From the NCBI GenBank assembly GCA_965214945.1, contig OZ244029.1, positions 2,852,001-2,916,000 of the forward strand: a DNA stretch of 64,000 bases, written 5' to 3'. The stretch comes from JAAXHB01 sp965214945. Lineage in GTDB: Bacteria > Actinomycetota > Acidimicrobiia > Acidimicrobiales > Aldehydirespiratoraceae. The position numbers and the translations under genes were made by a program. Below the pieces are notes generated by a model. It searched no databases, was not told the origin of the DNA, and saw nothing but the letters and a program-made list of their open reading frames with translations. Positions 50,807 through 58,382 of this stretch are shown piece by piece; the first letter of the stretch is position 1, and each line of letters opens with the position of its first letter.

Positions 50807-51399
50807 ACAAGGTGCCAGGCCTCTGGCATAGGCGAGCCGCCCGCCGCCTCAGGGCCCGCCGTGTGCGACGGCTGGTGCGCCATGTCGAGCCGTGGTCGGT
50901 GCTCAAGGTGTCGCTGATCATGTACACGTGCGCTTGGGCGATCCTGCTGTTCGTCGGCGTCACGCTCTGGGAACTCGCCGTCGGATCGGGCCTGGTCGCC
51001 AACGTCGAGAACTTCGTCACCGAGCTGGGCGCCCTGGAGTCGTTCAAAATCCACGGAGACCAGATCTTCAGGATCGCCTCGGTCGGGGGTCTGGTGCTGG
51101 TAGTGGCGCTCACCGGGCTGACTGTGCTGGGCTCGGTGTTGTTCAACCTGATCAGTGACATCACCGGTGGAGTCCGCGTCACGGTGGTAGAAGAGGAGAC
51201 AGCCCGGCCGAGGGCCCGTCGCTCTCACCGGCGGGTGTTGGTGGCGGCCCCTCCGCCGACAGAGGGCCCGACTCCCGCCGAGCAAACGCCACTGGCCGGT
51301 CGTGCTCCGCCTCCCGTTGGCCGGTCGTCCTCCAGGCCCGGAGCACCGGCTGATCAGTCGCCCCCTCGGCGCATTGGCGGTGCTGGCGAGCGCCGGTAG
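50803..51399 (+). CDS. DUF3566 membrane protein (gyrA-linked)
   Basis: 198 aa from the GTG at 50803, overlapping the previous stop (GTGA). Seen: an Arg-rich cytoplasmic start, two hydrophobic helices (SLIMYTCAWAILLFVGVTLW and LVLVVALTGLTVLGSVLFNL), the DUF3566 core VEPWSVLKVSLIMYTCAW and ISDITGGVRVTVVEEE, then a Pro-rich tail. The counterpart in mycobacteria lies after gyrA and before tRNA-Ile. Function unknown. Confidence 0.85.
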   Translation: MNKVPGLWHRRAARRLRARRVRRLVRHVEPWSVLKVSLIMYTCAWAILLFVGVTLWELAVGSGLVANVENFVTELGALESFKIHGDQIFRIASVGGLVLVVALTGLTVLGSVLFNLISDITGGVRVTVVEEETARPRARRSHRRVLVAAPPPTEGPTPAEQTPLAGRAPPPVGRSSSRPGAPADQSPPRRIGGAGERR

Positions 51400-51412
51400 C
51401 CTCTGCTGCGCT

Positions 51413-51487
<75 letters not shown>

Positions 51488-51551
51488 CGCTTGTGGCCCG
51501 GTCGTCGCGTGTTGTGAGCGGGTACGTCTTGCCGTCGTGGAGGAGGTTGCC

Positions 51552-51704
51552 ATGGCAGCAGGACTCGTCGTCGCCATCCGGCGTGCGCTGGTGGCCCTTG
51601 CCGCCGGCGCGGTCGCGGCACTGGCCATCCGACTGCGGGGCAAGGCGCGGACCCCGGCGCAGACGGGAGGCTGGCGTGTGCTGCGCGACGATGAGCTGGC
51701 GTGA
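51552..51704 (+). CDS. Small membrane peptide, unknown
   Basis: 50 aa: MAAGLVVAIRRALVALAAGA then VAALAIRLRGKARTPAQ, ending WRVLRDDELA. One long hydrophobic helix. GGAGGAGG lies about 6 bp before the ATG, a strong ribosome-binding site for so small a frame. It lies where other actinobacteria have a small peptide gene (DLW-39 type) after tRNA-Ile, but the sequence is not that family by eye. Confidence 0.55.
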   Translation: MAAGLVVAIRRALVALAAGAVAALAIRLRGKARTPAQTGGWRVLRDDELA

Positions 51705-51784
51705 TCGTGCGTGGACGAAGGGTGACGGTGCCGTCATGAGGGTGCGGGCCGCGCGCGAGCGGCCGCGCCGCGCCGGAGTTTGAC

Positions 51785-52792
51785 TTGCGAGCCGTGCTGT
51801 ACGGGGCGGGCGCTACGGGTGCCCGGATCGCCGGGATCCTCGCCGCGAGCGGGCGCTTCGACCGGGTGGAGGTGTGCGAGCCCGACCCGATCCGCCGCCG
51901 TCAGACAGTTCACGCCTTCGGCCCTACGGTTGCTGCGGCCGAACACTGGGGTGACGACAGCGGCTCGGGTGCCGAGCGCGCAGCCGACGTAGTGGTGATC
52001 GCCACTCCCGCCGGAACGCAGGTGGCCCTGGCACGCGCGGCACTGCGGGCCGGCGCTGCAGTGGTGACCACTAGCGCCGAGATCGCCGAGACCAGAGCGC
52101 TGCTGAAACTCGACAAACAGGCGCTGAGCCTGTCGCGGCCGGTGGTGGTGGGCGCCGGTTTCATGCCCGGCCTTACGTGTCTGCTGGCCCGCCTGGGCGC
52201 GTCTGAGATGGACTCAGTGGATGAGATCCACGTCGCCAAGGCGGGCACTGGCGGCCCGGCCTGTGCACGTCAGCATCATCGGGCGCTGAGCAGCCCAGCC
52301 TTGGACTGGCGCGACGGGCGCTGGATCCGACGCACAGGCGGTTCAGGCCGCGAGCTGTGCTGGTTCCCCGACCCGGTGGCAGGACGCGACTGCTACAGAG
52401 GCGCGCTGCCAGACGCTCTGCTGCTAGTGCCTGCGTTCGTCGGGGTAGACCGGGTGACCGCCCGCATGGGCGCCACACGCCGCGACCGGCTCACGGCGCC
52501 GCTGCCGATGCTGCGCCGCCCGCACCCCGAGGGCGGCGTCGGCGCGGTCCGGGTGGAGGTCCGAGGCTGGCGAGGCGGCGAGAGGCACATAGCGGTGCTC
52601 GGAGCGCAACATCGGCCAGCTGCGGCTGCTGCCGTTGTGGCTGCTTCCGCGGCGCTGCATGTGCTTGATCATGACGTCGCGTCCGGCGCACGGGGCCTGG
52701 CTTGCCTCGAGGGTCATTCCGAGCTGTTGTGCGCCATCGCGTCTCAGGGCCTTCGCCCTGCTCGCTTCGAGGGCTACGCGGCCTTCAGCTGA
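51785..52792 (+). CDS. Rossmann-fold oxidoreductase, saccharopine-dehydrogenase-like
   Basis: 335 aa, TTG start (MRAVLYGAGATGARIAGILA). Seen: the NAD(P)-binding glycine motif GAGATGARIAG, a second-strand acidic residue (VEVCEPD), DVVVIATPAGTQ, and VVVGAGFMPGLTCLLARLG, a pattern of saccharopine dehydrogenase-like enzymes acting on amino acids. The C-terminal half has no recognised catalytic domain. Single gene, convergent with the phosphatase gene to its right. Substrate unknown. Confidence 0.6.
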   Translation: MRAVLYGAGATGARIAGILAASGRFDRVEVCEPDPIRRRQTVHAFGPTVAAAEHWGDDSGSGAERAADVVVIATPAGTQVALARAALRAGAAVVTTSAEIAETRALLKLDKQALSLSRPVVVGAGFMPGLTCLLARLGASEMDSVDEIHVAKAGTGGPACARQHHRALSSPALDWRDGRWIRRTGGSGRELCWFPDPVAGRDCYRGALPDALLLVPAFVGVDRVTARMGATRRDRLTAPLPMLRRPHPEGGVGAVRVEVRGWRGGERHIAVLGAQHRPAAAAAVVAASAALHVLDHDVASGARGLACLEGHSELLCAIASQGLRPARFEGYAAFS

Positions 52793-52920
52793 CCGACCGG
52801 CGGACGTTACGAGATCGGAGTCTCCGCAGCCCGCGGCGGCCGCTGCCATTAGTGCCACCAACGCCAAGGCGGCCGCGGCCGACCTTCCCAGACCAAGCCA
52901 CCCGGCTTGCCGTCAGCGGG

Positions 52921-53766
52921 TCAACTCAGGCATGCCAGCAGCTCGTCGTGAACACCGCCGTTCGACCCCACTGCGGAGCCGTTGCGCCAGTCCCCGGCGC
53001 CGGAAGCGTCGGTGAACCGCCCGCCAGCCTCGCCGATGATTACAGCCATCGGTGCCACGTCCCATGGAGCGCACTCGGGATCGACCATTGCCTCGGCCCG
53101 TCCGGTAGCAACGAGCGCGTACCCGTAGGCGTCGCCCCAGGTGCGCACCCTGGCCCCTTTGGCCCGAACTCTGCCCAAACCGGCCTCCGGCCAGTATGAG
53201 AGGCCGCTTGTGCACACGAAACCTCCGCGCAGCTGGCCGCGGTCGCTTACACGGCATGGTTCGCCATTCCACCAGGCGCCGCGCCCGCGTCCAGCCCACA
53301 CGCACTCATTCAGTGCGGGTAAGAAGATCACCCCGACGGCAGGACCGCGCTCGTCGATCAACGCCATCAGCGTGGCGTACAGCGGAACGCCCTGCGCGAA
53401 CGCCAGGGTTCCGTCAATCGGGTCGATCACCCACTTCCGCCCGCTCCGGCCGGAAGCGTCTCCGAACTCTTCGCCGCAGACCGCGTCTTCCGGGTAGTGC
53501 TGCGAGATCAGGTGGCGAAGCGTCTTCTCAGACGCCAAGTCGGCCTCGGTGACCGGAGACCCGTCACTCTTAGCGGTCACCCGAAGACCGTGCTGTTGAT
53601 ACCACCTGAGAGTGACCGACCCAGCGCGGCGGACGGCGGCCACCGCGAAATCGACCAGCTCGCGCTCGATGGCGCCGTCGTCTGCCACGTTGCCGGTCAA
53701 GCTCTCAAGAACCGGCTTGTGCGCAGTCGAGCCCAGCGACACATGCCAGAATCGGTATAGTATCAT
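52921..53766 (-). CDS. Inositol-monophosphatase-family phosphatase (HisN-like)
   Basis: Up to 281 aa. Seen: metal motif AVCGEEFGDASGRSGRKWVI followed by DPIDGTLAFAQGVPLYATL (WVIDPIDGT signature) and the second metal site DPECAPWDVAPMAVIIGEAG. The profile fits actinobacterial HisN (histidinol-phosphate phosphatase) or inositol monophosphatase; his genes are not adjacent. The ATG at 53766 would meet the divergent gene two bases away; GTG codons at 53742 or 53688 (start of VADDGAIERELV) are also plausible. Confidence 0.85.
   Translation of the reverse strand: MILYRFWHVSLGSTAHKPVLESLTGNVADDGAIERELVDFAVAAVRRAGSVTLRWYQQHGLRVTAKSDGSPVTEADLASEKTLRHLISQHYPEDAVCGEEFGDASGRSGRKWVIDPIDGTLAFAQGVPLYATLMALIDERGPAVGVIFLPALNECVWAGRGRGAWWNGEPCRVSDRGQLRGGFVCTSGLSYWPEAGLGRVRAKGARVRTWGDAYGYALVATGRAEAMVDPECAPWDVAPMAVIIGEAGGRFTDASGAGDWRNGSAVGSNGGVHDELLACLS
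53756..53761 (+). promoter_or_regulatory. Candidate -10 box for a leaderless transcript
   Basis: TATAGT lies 7 bases before the ATG at 53769, so a transcript would start at or one base from the start codon. No ribosome-binding site precedes this ATG. A small palindrome TATGTC-t-GACATA (53768-53780) covers the start codon. Confidence 0.4.
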
Positions 53767-53768
53767 GT

Positions 53769-54260
53769 ATGTCTGACATATTTCAATATCCGATGTATGG
53801 TTTTGGGTATGCGCTCGACGGTTCCGTTTCGGCGCAACTCTACGGTCATGCTCTGGCGCTTGAGCAGCGGGCAGAGCGCTGCCGCATCACAGCGCACACC
53901 TTGGACGTGCGCCGAGCAGCTCTGGTCGAGCGGCATCAGCCGGCGGTGCTGCTTCACACCGAGGCGGTGTGGAAGGGGCGGGCTGCGTCTCTCAGCCGCC
54001 AGCATCTAAGGCGGGTGACCGGCTTGTCGCTTTACTCGCTGGGTGTCGATCTGGCTGCCACAAGTCGGGCGCTGCTCCGCGAGGCCGACGCTCTCTCACA
54101 GGAGTCGGCTGTGCTGCGCCGCCGGGCCGCGGCGGCCGCTGCCGCGGAGGCTGAAGCTGCCCGGGCGGCGGCTGCGGAGGCTGAGGCTGCGAGAGCCGGT
54201 AGCAAGGTGAAGTCCACAGCTGCTCCGCCCGGCCGCCTTCAAAGCGACCCAAGGCGCTGA
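53769..54260 (+). CDS. Helical protein with WxG motif, unknown function
   Basis: 163 aa, no signal peptide. Seen: an N-terminal segment MSDIFQYPMYGFGYALDGSV, a helical middle with AVWKGRAASLSRQHLRRVTG, where WKG sits between two helices as in WXG100-type proteins, and a C-terminal coiled coil that is almost pure Ala/Glu/Arg (AAAEAEAARAAAAEAEAARA). It might be an ESX-like or scaffold protein, but there is no ESX machinery nearby. Function not assigned. Confidence 0.55.
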   Translation: MSDIFQYPMYGFGYALDGSVSAQLYGHALALEQRAERCRITAHTLDVRRAALVERHQPAVLLHTEAVWKGRAASLSRQHLRRVTGLSLYSLGVDLAATSRALLREADALSQESAVLRRRAAAAAAAEAEAARAAAAEAEAARAGSKVKSTAAPPGRLQSDPRR

Positions 54261-54289
54261 GCACGCAGAGCAAGGCTGCGTAGAATCGC

Positions 54290-55543
54290 GTGGTGCTCTC
54301 CACGCTGCGCTCAGTGCTGCGCTTTCGGCGTTTTACGTTCGATGGCGCTCAACGCCGACTGGAGCGCGCCGCCTGCGTGGACGACTTGCGGCACATAGCC
54401 CGACGGCGGCTGCCCCGCGGCGTGTTCGACTATATCGACGGAGGCGCCGAGGACGAGCTGTGCATGCGCCGCAACACCGCTGGCTTCCGTCGGCTTGAAC
54501 TGCGGCCCCGCGTGCTACGCGACGTCGGCGCGGTGGACACCGCCGTCGCTGTCTTGGGACGCGAGATTCCGTTCCCCTTGATCTTGGCGCCCACCGGGTT
54601 CACCCGGATCGCTGACCCGTCCGGCGAGCTGGCCGCTGCCAGGGCCGCAGCCCGGGCAGGACTGCCGTACGCGCTGTCCACCCTGGCGACCCGGTCGATA
54701 GAGGAGATCGCCGAGGTCAGCACCGGGCGAAAATGGTTCCAGGTTTATGTCTGGCGCGATCGGGGCCTGGTGGCCGAGATGATCCGGCGCGCTGCTGATG
54801 CCGGCTTCGAGGCGCTGTGCATCACCGCCGACGCCGCCATGTTGGGCCGCCGCGAGCGCGATGTGCGCCACGGTTTCACGCTTCCACCAAAGATCGGCCC
54901 CGAAACCCTGATAGACGGCCTGGCCAACCCGAGTTGGACAAGCCGCTTCGTGCTGTCGGAGCCCATCGTCTTCGGCAATCTCGTCGGTGCCTCGACGATC
55001 AGGGGCTCGTCTGAAGGCGCGGTGCCTGTCGACGCCGCCAGCGCGGTCGACTTGGCGGAGTTCGTGAACGGCCAGTTCGACCCTTCGCTGTCTTGGAGCG
55101 ACGTGGAGTGGATGCAGTCGCTCTGGGACGGGCCGGTGCTGGTGAAAGGCGTTCAAACCGTCGAGGACGCCGTGATCGCCCGAGACCAGGGCCTAGCCGG
55201 GGTGATCCTGTCGAACCACGGCGGTCGGCAGCTCGACTCGGCACCAGCCCCTGTGGAGCTCGTGGCTCCGGTGGCGGATGCCGTCGGCGGCGACCTCGAC
55301 ATCATCTGCGACGGTGGTGTACGGCGGGGCGGCGACATCCTCAAGGCGGTGGCCCTGGGCGCGACCGCGTGCATGGCAGGACGCGCCTATCTCTACGGCC
55401 TGGCCGCGGCAGGCGAGACCGGCGTCGACTGGGTGATCGACCACCTGCGCTCGTCGATGGTGCGCGACATGGCGCTCAGCGGAGTCTCCAGCATTGCCGA
55501 ACTCACCTCCGAGCTTGTGCGGCCGTCCTTTCGGCCCCTGTAA
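54290..55543 (+). CDS. FMN-dependent alpha-hydroxy-acid dehydrogenase (LldD-like)
   Basis: 417 aa, GTG start. Seen: DLRHIARRRLPRGVFDYIDG followed by GAEDE, ILAPTGFTRI, ARAAARAGLPYALSTLATRS (FMN site), and the active-site block VILSNHGGRQLDSAPAPVEL with catalytic His, then ICDGGVRRGGDILKAVALGA. TIM-barrel FMN enzymes of this type oxidise L-lactate, glycolate or mandelate. It sits 90 bp upstream of the aminotransferase of the sulfonate block; a direct role there is not shown. Confidence 0.88.
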   Translation: MVLSTLRSVLRFRRFTFDGAQRRLERAACVDDLRHIARRRLPRGVFDYIDGGAEDELCMRRNTAGFRRLELRPRVLRDVGAVDTAVAVLGREIPFPLILAPTGFTRIADPSGELAAARAAARAGLPYALSTLATRSIEEIAEVSTGRKWFQVYVWRDRGLVAEMIRRAADAGFEALCITADAAMLGRRERDVRHGFTLPPKIGPETLIDGLANPSWTSRFVLSEPIVFGNLVGASTIRGSSEGAVPVDAASAVDLAEFVNGQFDPSLSWSDVEWMQSLWDGPVLVKGVQTVEDAVIARDQGLAGVILSNHGGRQLDSAPAPVELVAPVADAVGGDLDIICDGGVRRGGDILKAVALGATACMAGRAYLYGLAAAGETGVDWVIDHLRSSMVRDMALSGVSSIAELTSELVRPSFRPL

Positions 55544-55633
55544 GCCCTTGCCGCTGCACTCAGAGGGCGCCGCTGGGTGTCCCACGATCCGAGCCTAGGG
55601 TATGCTCGCGGCACAGCACGGGGGGCTCCTACC

Positions 55634-57010
55634 ATGATCGACACGCGCCAGCAAGCCCGTCAGCATCTGCTGCCGCACTTCACTCCCGGCCGAGTCTGGC
55701 GCGGCAAATCCGGCCCCATGGTAATCGTGCGCGGGGAGGGCTGCTATGTGTGGGACTCCGAAGGCAGGCGCCATCTTGACGGCCTTTCCGGACTGTTCTG
55801 CAACAACCTGGGGCACGGACGCAGCGACCTCACCGCCGCCGCCGCCAAACAGATGGACAGGCTCGCCTTTTATCCCAACTGGGGCTTCGCTCATCCTGCT
55901 GCCGCTGAGGCTGCCGCTATTATCGCCGCGGCCGCGCCCGGCGACCTCAACGAGGTCTTCTTCGTGAACTCCGGCTCTGAGGCCGTGGAGTCGGCGCTCA
56001 AGTTCGCCCGCTGCTACCACCTGGCCAACGGCGACGAGATGCGCCGCAAGGTTATCGCTCGCCGCTGGGCCTATCACGGCACGACACTGGGCGCACTGGC
56101 CGTAACGGCCGTGCCGGGCGTGCGGGCACCGTATGAGCCGATGCTGTCGCGCGACGTGGTACACGTGTCCAACACTCTCGGCTGCGACACTGAGCAGGGC
56201 CGGCCCGCCTCCGAGCTGGACTGCGTCACTGCCGTGTCGGACGCGATTGACGCGGCAGGTGCCCACAATGTGGCGATGGTGATCGCAGAGCCTGTGCAGA
56301 ACGGCCGGGGCGCTCTGGTGCCCCCGCCGGGCTATTGGCAGGAGCTGCGCCGCATCTGCGATCAAAACGGCGTGCTGCTGTGCGCGGATGAGGTGATCAA
56401 CGCATTCGGGCGGCTGGGCCACTGGTTTGGAAGCGAGCGTTTCGGCGTGGTGCCCGACATGGTCACCTTCGCTAAGGGCGCGACCAGCGCTTACGCTCCG
56501 CTGGGAGGCCTGGTGGTGCGCGGCCCGCTGGTAGAGCGGGTGTGGGATTCGCCGCTGGGGGCCTTCCAGCACGGCTCGACGTTCGGCGGTCATCCGGTGG
56601 CCACGGCGGTGGCCGCCGCGAACATGACCGCGATGCGGGACGAGGACGTATTCGAGCACGTGCTGCGTTGGGAGAACCGGCTCGACTCAGGCTTGCGGGC
56701 CCTGATGGAGGCCCATCAGTGTGTCAAGGACGTGCGAGGCACCGGCTATTTCTACGCCCTCGAGTTGATGCGCGACCGTAGCGCCGGTGCCGAGCTGACT
56801 GAGGCCGAGGCGGGCGAGCTCCTCGCGGGCGGGGTGCTGGAGCGGTACGTGCGCTCTGCCGGAGTTCTTATCCGCCCCGACAGCCGGGGGGCGACGATGC
56901 TGATGATCTCGCCGCCGCTGGTCGCGGGAGCCGAAGTGATCGACGACCTGTTGAGCCGGGTCGACCAAGTGCTTGACTGCCTAGGCAGTTGGCTGGCGGC
57001 TCTAAGGTGA
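55634..57010 (+). CDS. tpa: Class III omega-aminotransferase, probable taurine:pyruvate aminotransferase
   Basis: 458 aa from the ATG at 55634. Seen: LDGLSGLFCNNLGHGRSDLT, YPNWGFAHPAAAEAAAIIAA, FFVNSGSEAVESALKFAR (PLP phosphate site), KVIARRWAYHGTTLGALAVT, LLCADEVINAFGRLG and the PLP-lysine block VTFAKGATSAYAPLGGLVVR. In class III aminotransferases this pattern covers beta-alanine, taurine and polyamine substrates. The neighbours tauABC and pta make taurine:pyruvate the best call: it would convert taurine to sulfoacetaldehyde, giving alanine. 25 bp before tauA. Confidence 0.78.
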   Translation: MIDTRQQARQHLLPHFTPGRVWRGKSGPMVIVRGEGCYVWDSEGRRHLDGLSGLFCNNLGHGRSDLTAAAAKQMDRLAFYPNWGFAHPAAAEAAAIIAAAAPGDLNEVFFVNSGSEAVESALKFARCYHLANGDEMRRKVIARRWAYHGTTLGALAVTAVPGVRAPYEPMLSRDVVHVSNTLGCDTEQGRPASELDCVTAVSDAIDAAGAHNVAMVIAEPVQNGRGALVPPPGYWQELRRICDQNGVLLCADEVINAFGRLGHWFGSERFGVVPDMVTFAKGATSAYAPLGGLVVRGPLVERVWDSPLGAFQHGSTFGGHPVATAVAAANMTAMRDEDVFEHVLRWENRLDSGLRALMEAHQCVKDVRGTGYFYALELMRDRSAGAELTEAEAGELLAGGVLERYVRSAGVLIRPDSRGATMLMISPPLVAGAEVIDDLLSRVDQVLDCLGSWLAALR

Positions 57011-57035
57011 GCCGTCAAACCCATGGAGGGAGAAC

Positions 57036-58178
57036 ATGATGAAACGACTACTGCAACTGCTGGCGTTGTTGCTGGCGTTCGGACTTGTGGCCGCAGCCTG
57101 CGGCGACGATGACGACGAATCCGTCGTCGAGCCACCGATTACCGAGCCGCCCGCGGATGAGCCTGACGATGACATGGCTGACAGCGACATGGCCGATGAA
57201 GACATGGCCGATGATGACATGGCTGACAGCGACATGGCCGATGATGACATGGGACTGAGCGAACTCAACGTGGCCTACTTCCTGGAATGGCCAACCGCTA
57301 ACCAGGCCGCCCAGCTCGACCAGACCTACGACTCCGAACTCGGCTTGACCGTGAATTGGACTGCGTTTGCCAGCGGAGGCGACATGGCCCAGGCTATGGA
57401 GTCCGGCGACATCGACATCTCCTATTCACAGGGGCTGACTCCGTTCGCCAACTTCGTGACCGGCGGCTCCGATCTCCTGATCGTGGGCATCGCCGTCAGC
57501 TACGCCGATGCCGACAATTGCGTGGCCGGCCCCGACTACGGCGTCACTAAGGAGAACGCGGCCGAGACCCTGACCGGTCAGAGCGTCTACACACCGCTAG
57601 GCAACGTCACCCACTTCAAGCTGCTGAAGATGCTCGAGCACTTGGGCGTTGACACCTCCACTGTGGAGCTGATCCAGTCTGAAGGCGGCCCTGCTGCGGT
57701 CGCCGCTCTGGATTCGGGCGTTGTGGCCATGGCCTGCGCCTTCGGCGGTGCGGTGAACCGGATGGTTGAAACCGGAGGCAACCTGGTTATGACCGGTTCT
57801 GAGCAGGAGGCCATCGGTATCCGCGTCTTCGACGTCATCTCCACCACCAGCGACTTCGCCAAAGCTCACCCCGACGTGGTGACCGCCTTCTTGCAGGTGA
57901 CCGAAGACTCCAACCGGGCCTACAACACCGATCGGGAGCCGTTGCTCGACGCGATCGCTGAGGCGGCTGGTATGGACCGCGAGGCCACAATCGATCTGAT
58001 CAACGCTTTCAGCTTCCCGGAGAAAGACGTTCAGCTCTCCGCGGACTGGATGGGCGGCACCGTCCAGTCGGTGATGAAAGAGCAGATGGACTTCTTCGTG
58101 GCACAAGGCGAGATCGAATCGGCGCTACCCAGCTACGACGCCTTCGTCGACACGAGCTTCCTAGAGGCTGTCAACTGA
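57036..58178 (+). CDS. tauA: Taurine-type ABC importer, substrate-binding lipoprotein TauA
   Basis: 380 aa. Seen: signal with lipobox LVAAAC (Cys22), then an acidic repeat linker DMADSDMADEDMADDDMAD (about residues 46-70), then the binding domain: LNVAYFLEWPTANQAAQLDQ, ASGGDMAQAMESGDIDISYS, GPAAVAALDSGVVAMACAFG. FLEWPTANQ and the DISYSQGL block match taurine-type TauA of marine bacteria in my memory; a NitT/TauT family member in any case. Anchored outside the membrane. Followed by a very stable hairpin (58239-58283). Confidence 0.85.
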   Translation: MMKRLLQLLALLLAFGLVAAACGDDDDESVVEPPITEPPADEPDDDMADSDMADEDMADDDMADSDMADDDMGLSELNVAYFLEWPTANQAAQLDQTYDSELGLTVNWTAFASGGDMAQAMESGDIDISYSQGLTPFANFVTGGSDLLIVGIAVSYADADNCVAGPDYGVTKENAAETLTGQSVYTPLGNVTHFKLLKMLEHLGVDTSTVELIQSEGGPAAVAALDSGVVAMACAFGGAVNRMVETGGNLVMTGSEQEAIGIRVFDVISTTSDFAKAHPDVVTAFLQVTEDSNRAYNTDREPLLDAIAEAAGMDREATIDLINAFSFPEKDVQLSADWMGGTVQSVMKEQMDFFVAQGEIESALPSYDAFVDTSFLEAVN

Positions 58179-58238
58179 CGCAGTCCGGCGGCTCACGGCT
58201 CCGCGCGCCTTCGCACGCCGCCGAATCTGTGAACTGAA

Positions 58239-58283
58239 GTCGCAGCCGGGACGGGCTGCGGGTCAGCCCGTCCCGGCTGCGAC
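58239..58283 (+). terminator. Stable hairpin between tauA and tauB
   Basis: Perfect 20-bp stem (58239-58258 with 58264-58283; arm ends gcagccgggacgggctg) and 5-nt loop cgggt, no U-run. It lies 60 bp past tauA and 100 bp before tauB and may stop part of the transcription or protect tauA mRNA. Confidence 0.6.
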
Positions 58284-58382
58284 GAACCGACACCAGCGGT
58301 TGTGCTACTGTCTGGAGGAGGTTCCCTCGCTCGCCTCGCCTGAACGGCGTTGCGTGCACCATCACTGAAAGGAGGTGCGGCC

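Noticed and set aside
51488..51551. A second tRNA (Ala) after tRNA-Ile, as in mycobacteria
   Set aside because: No cloverleaf could be formed.
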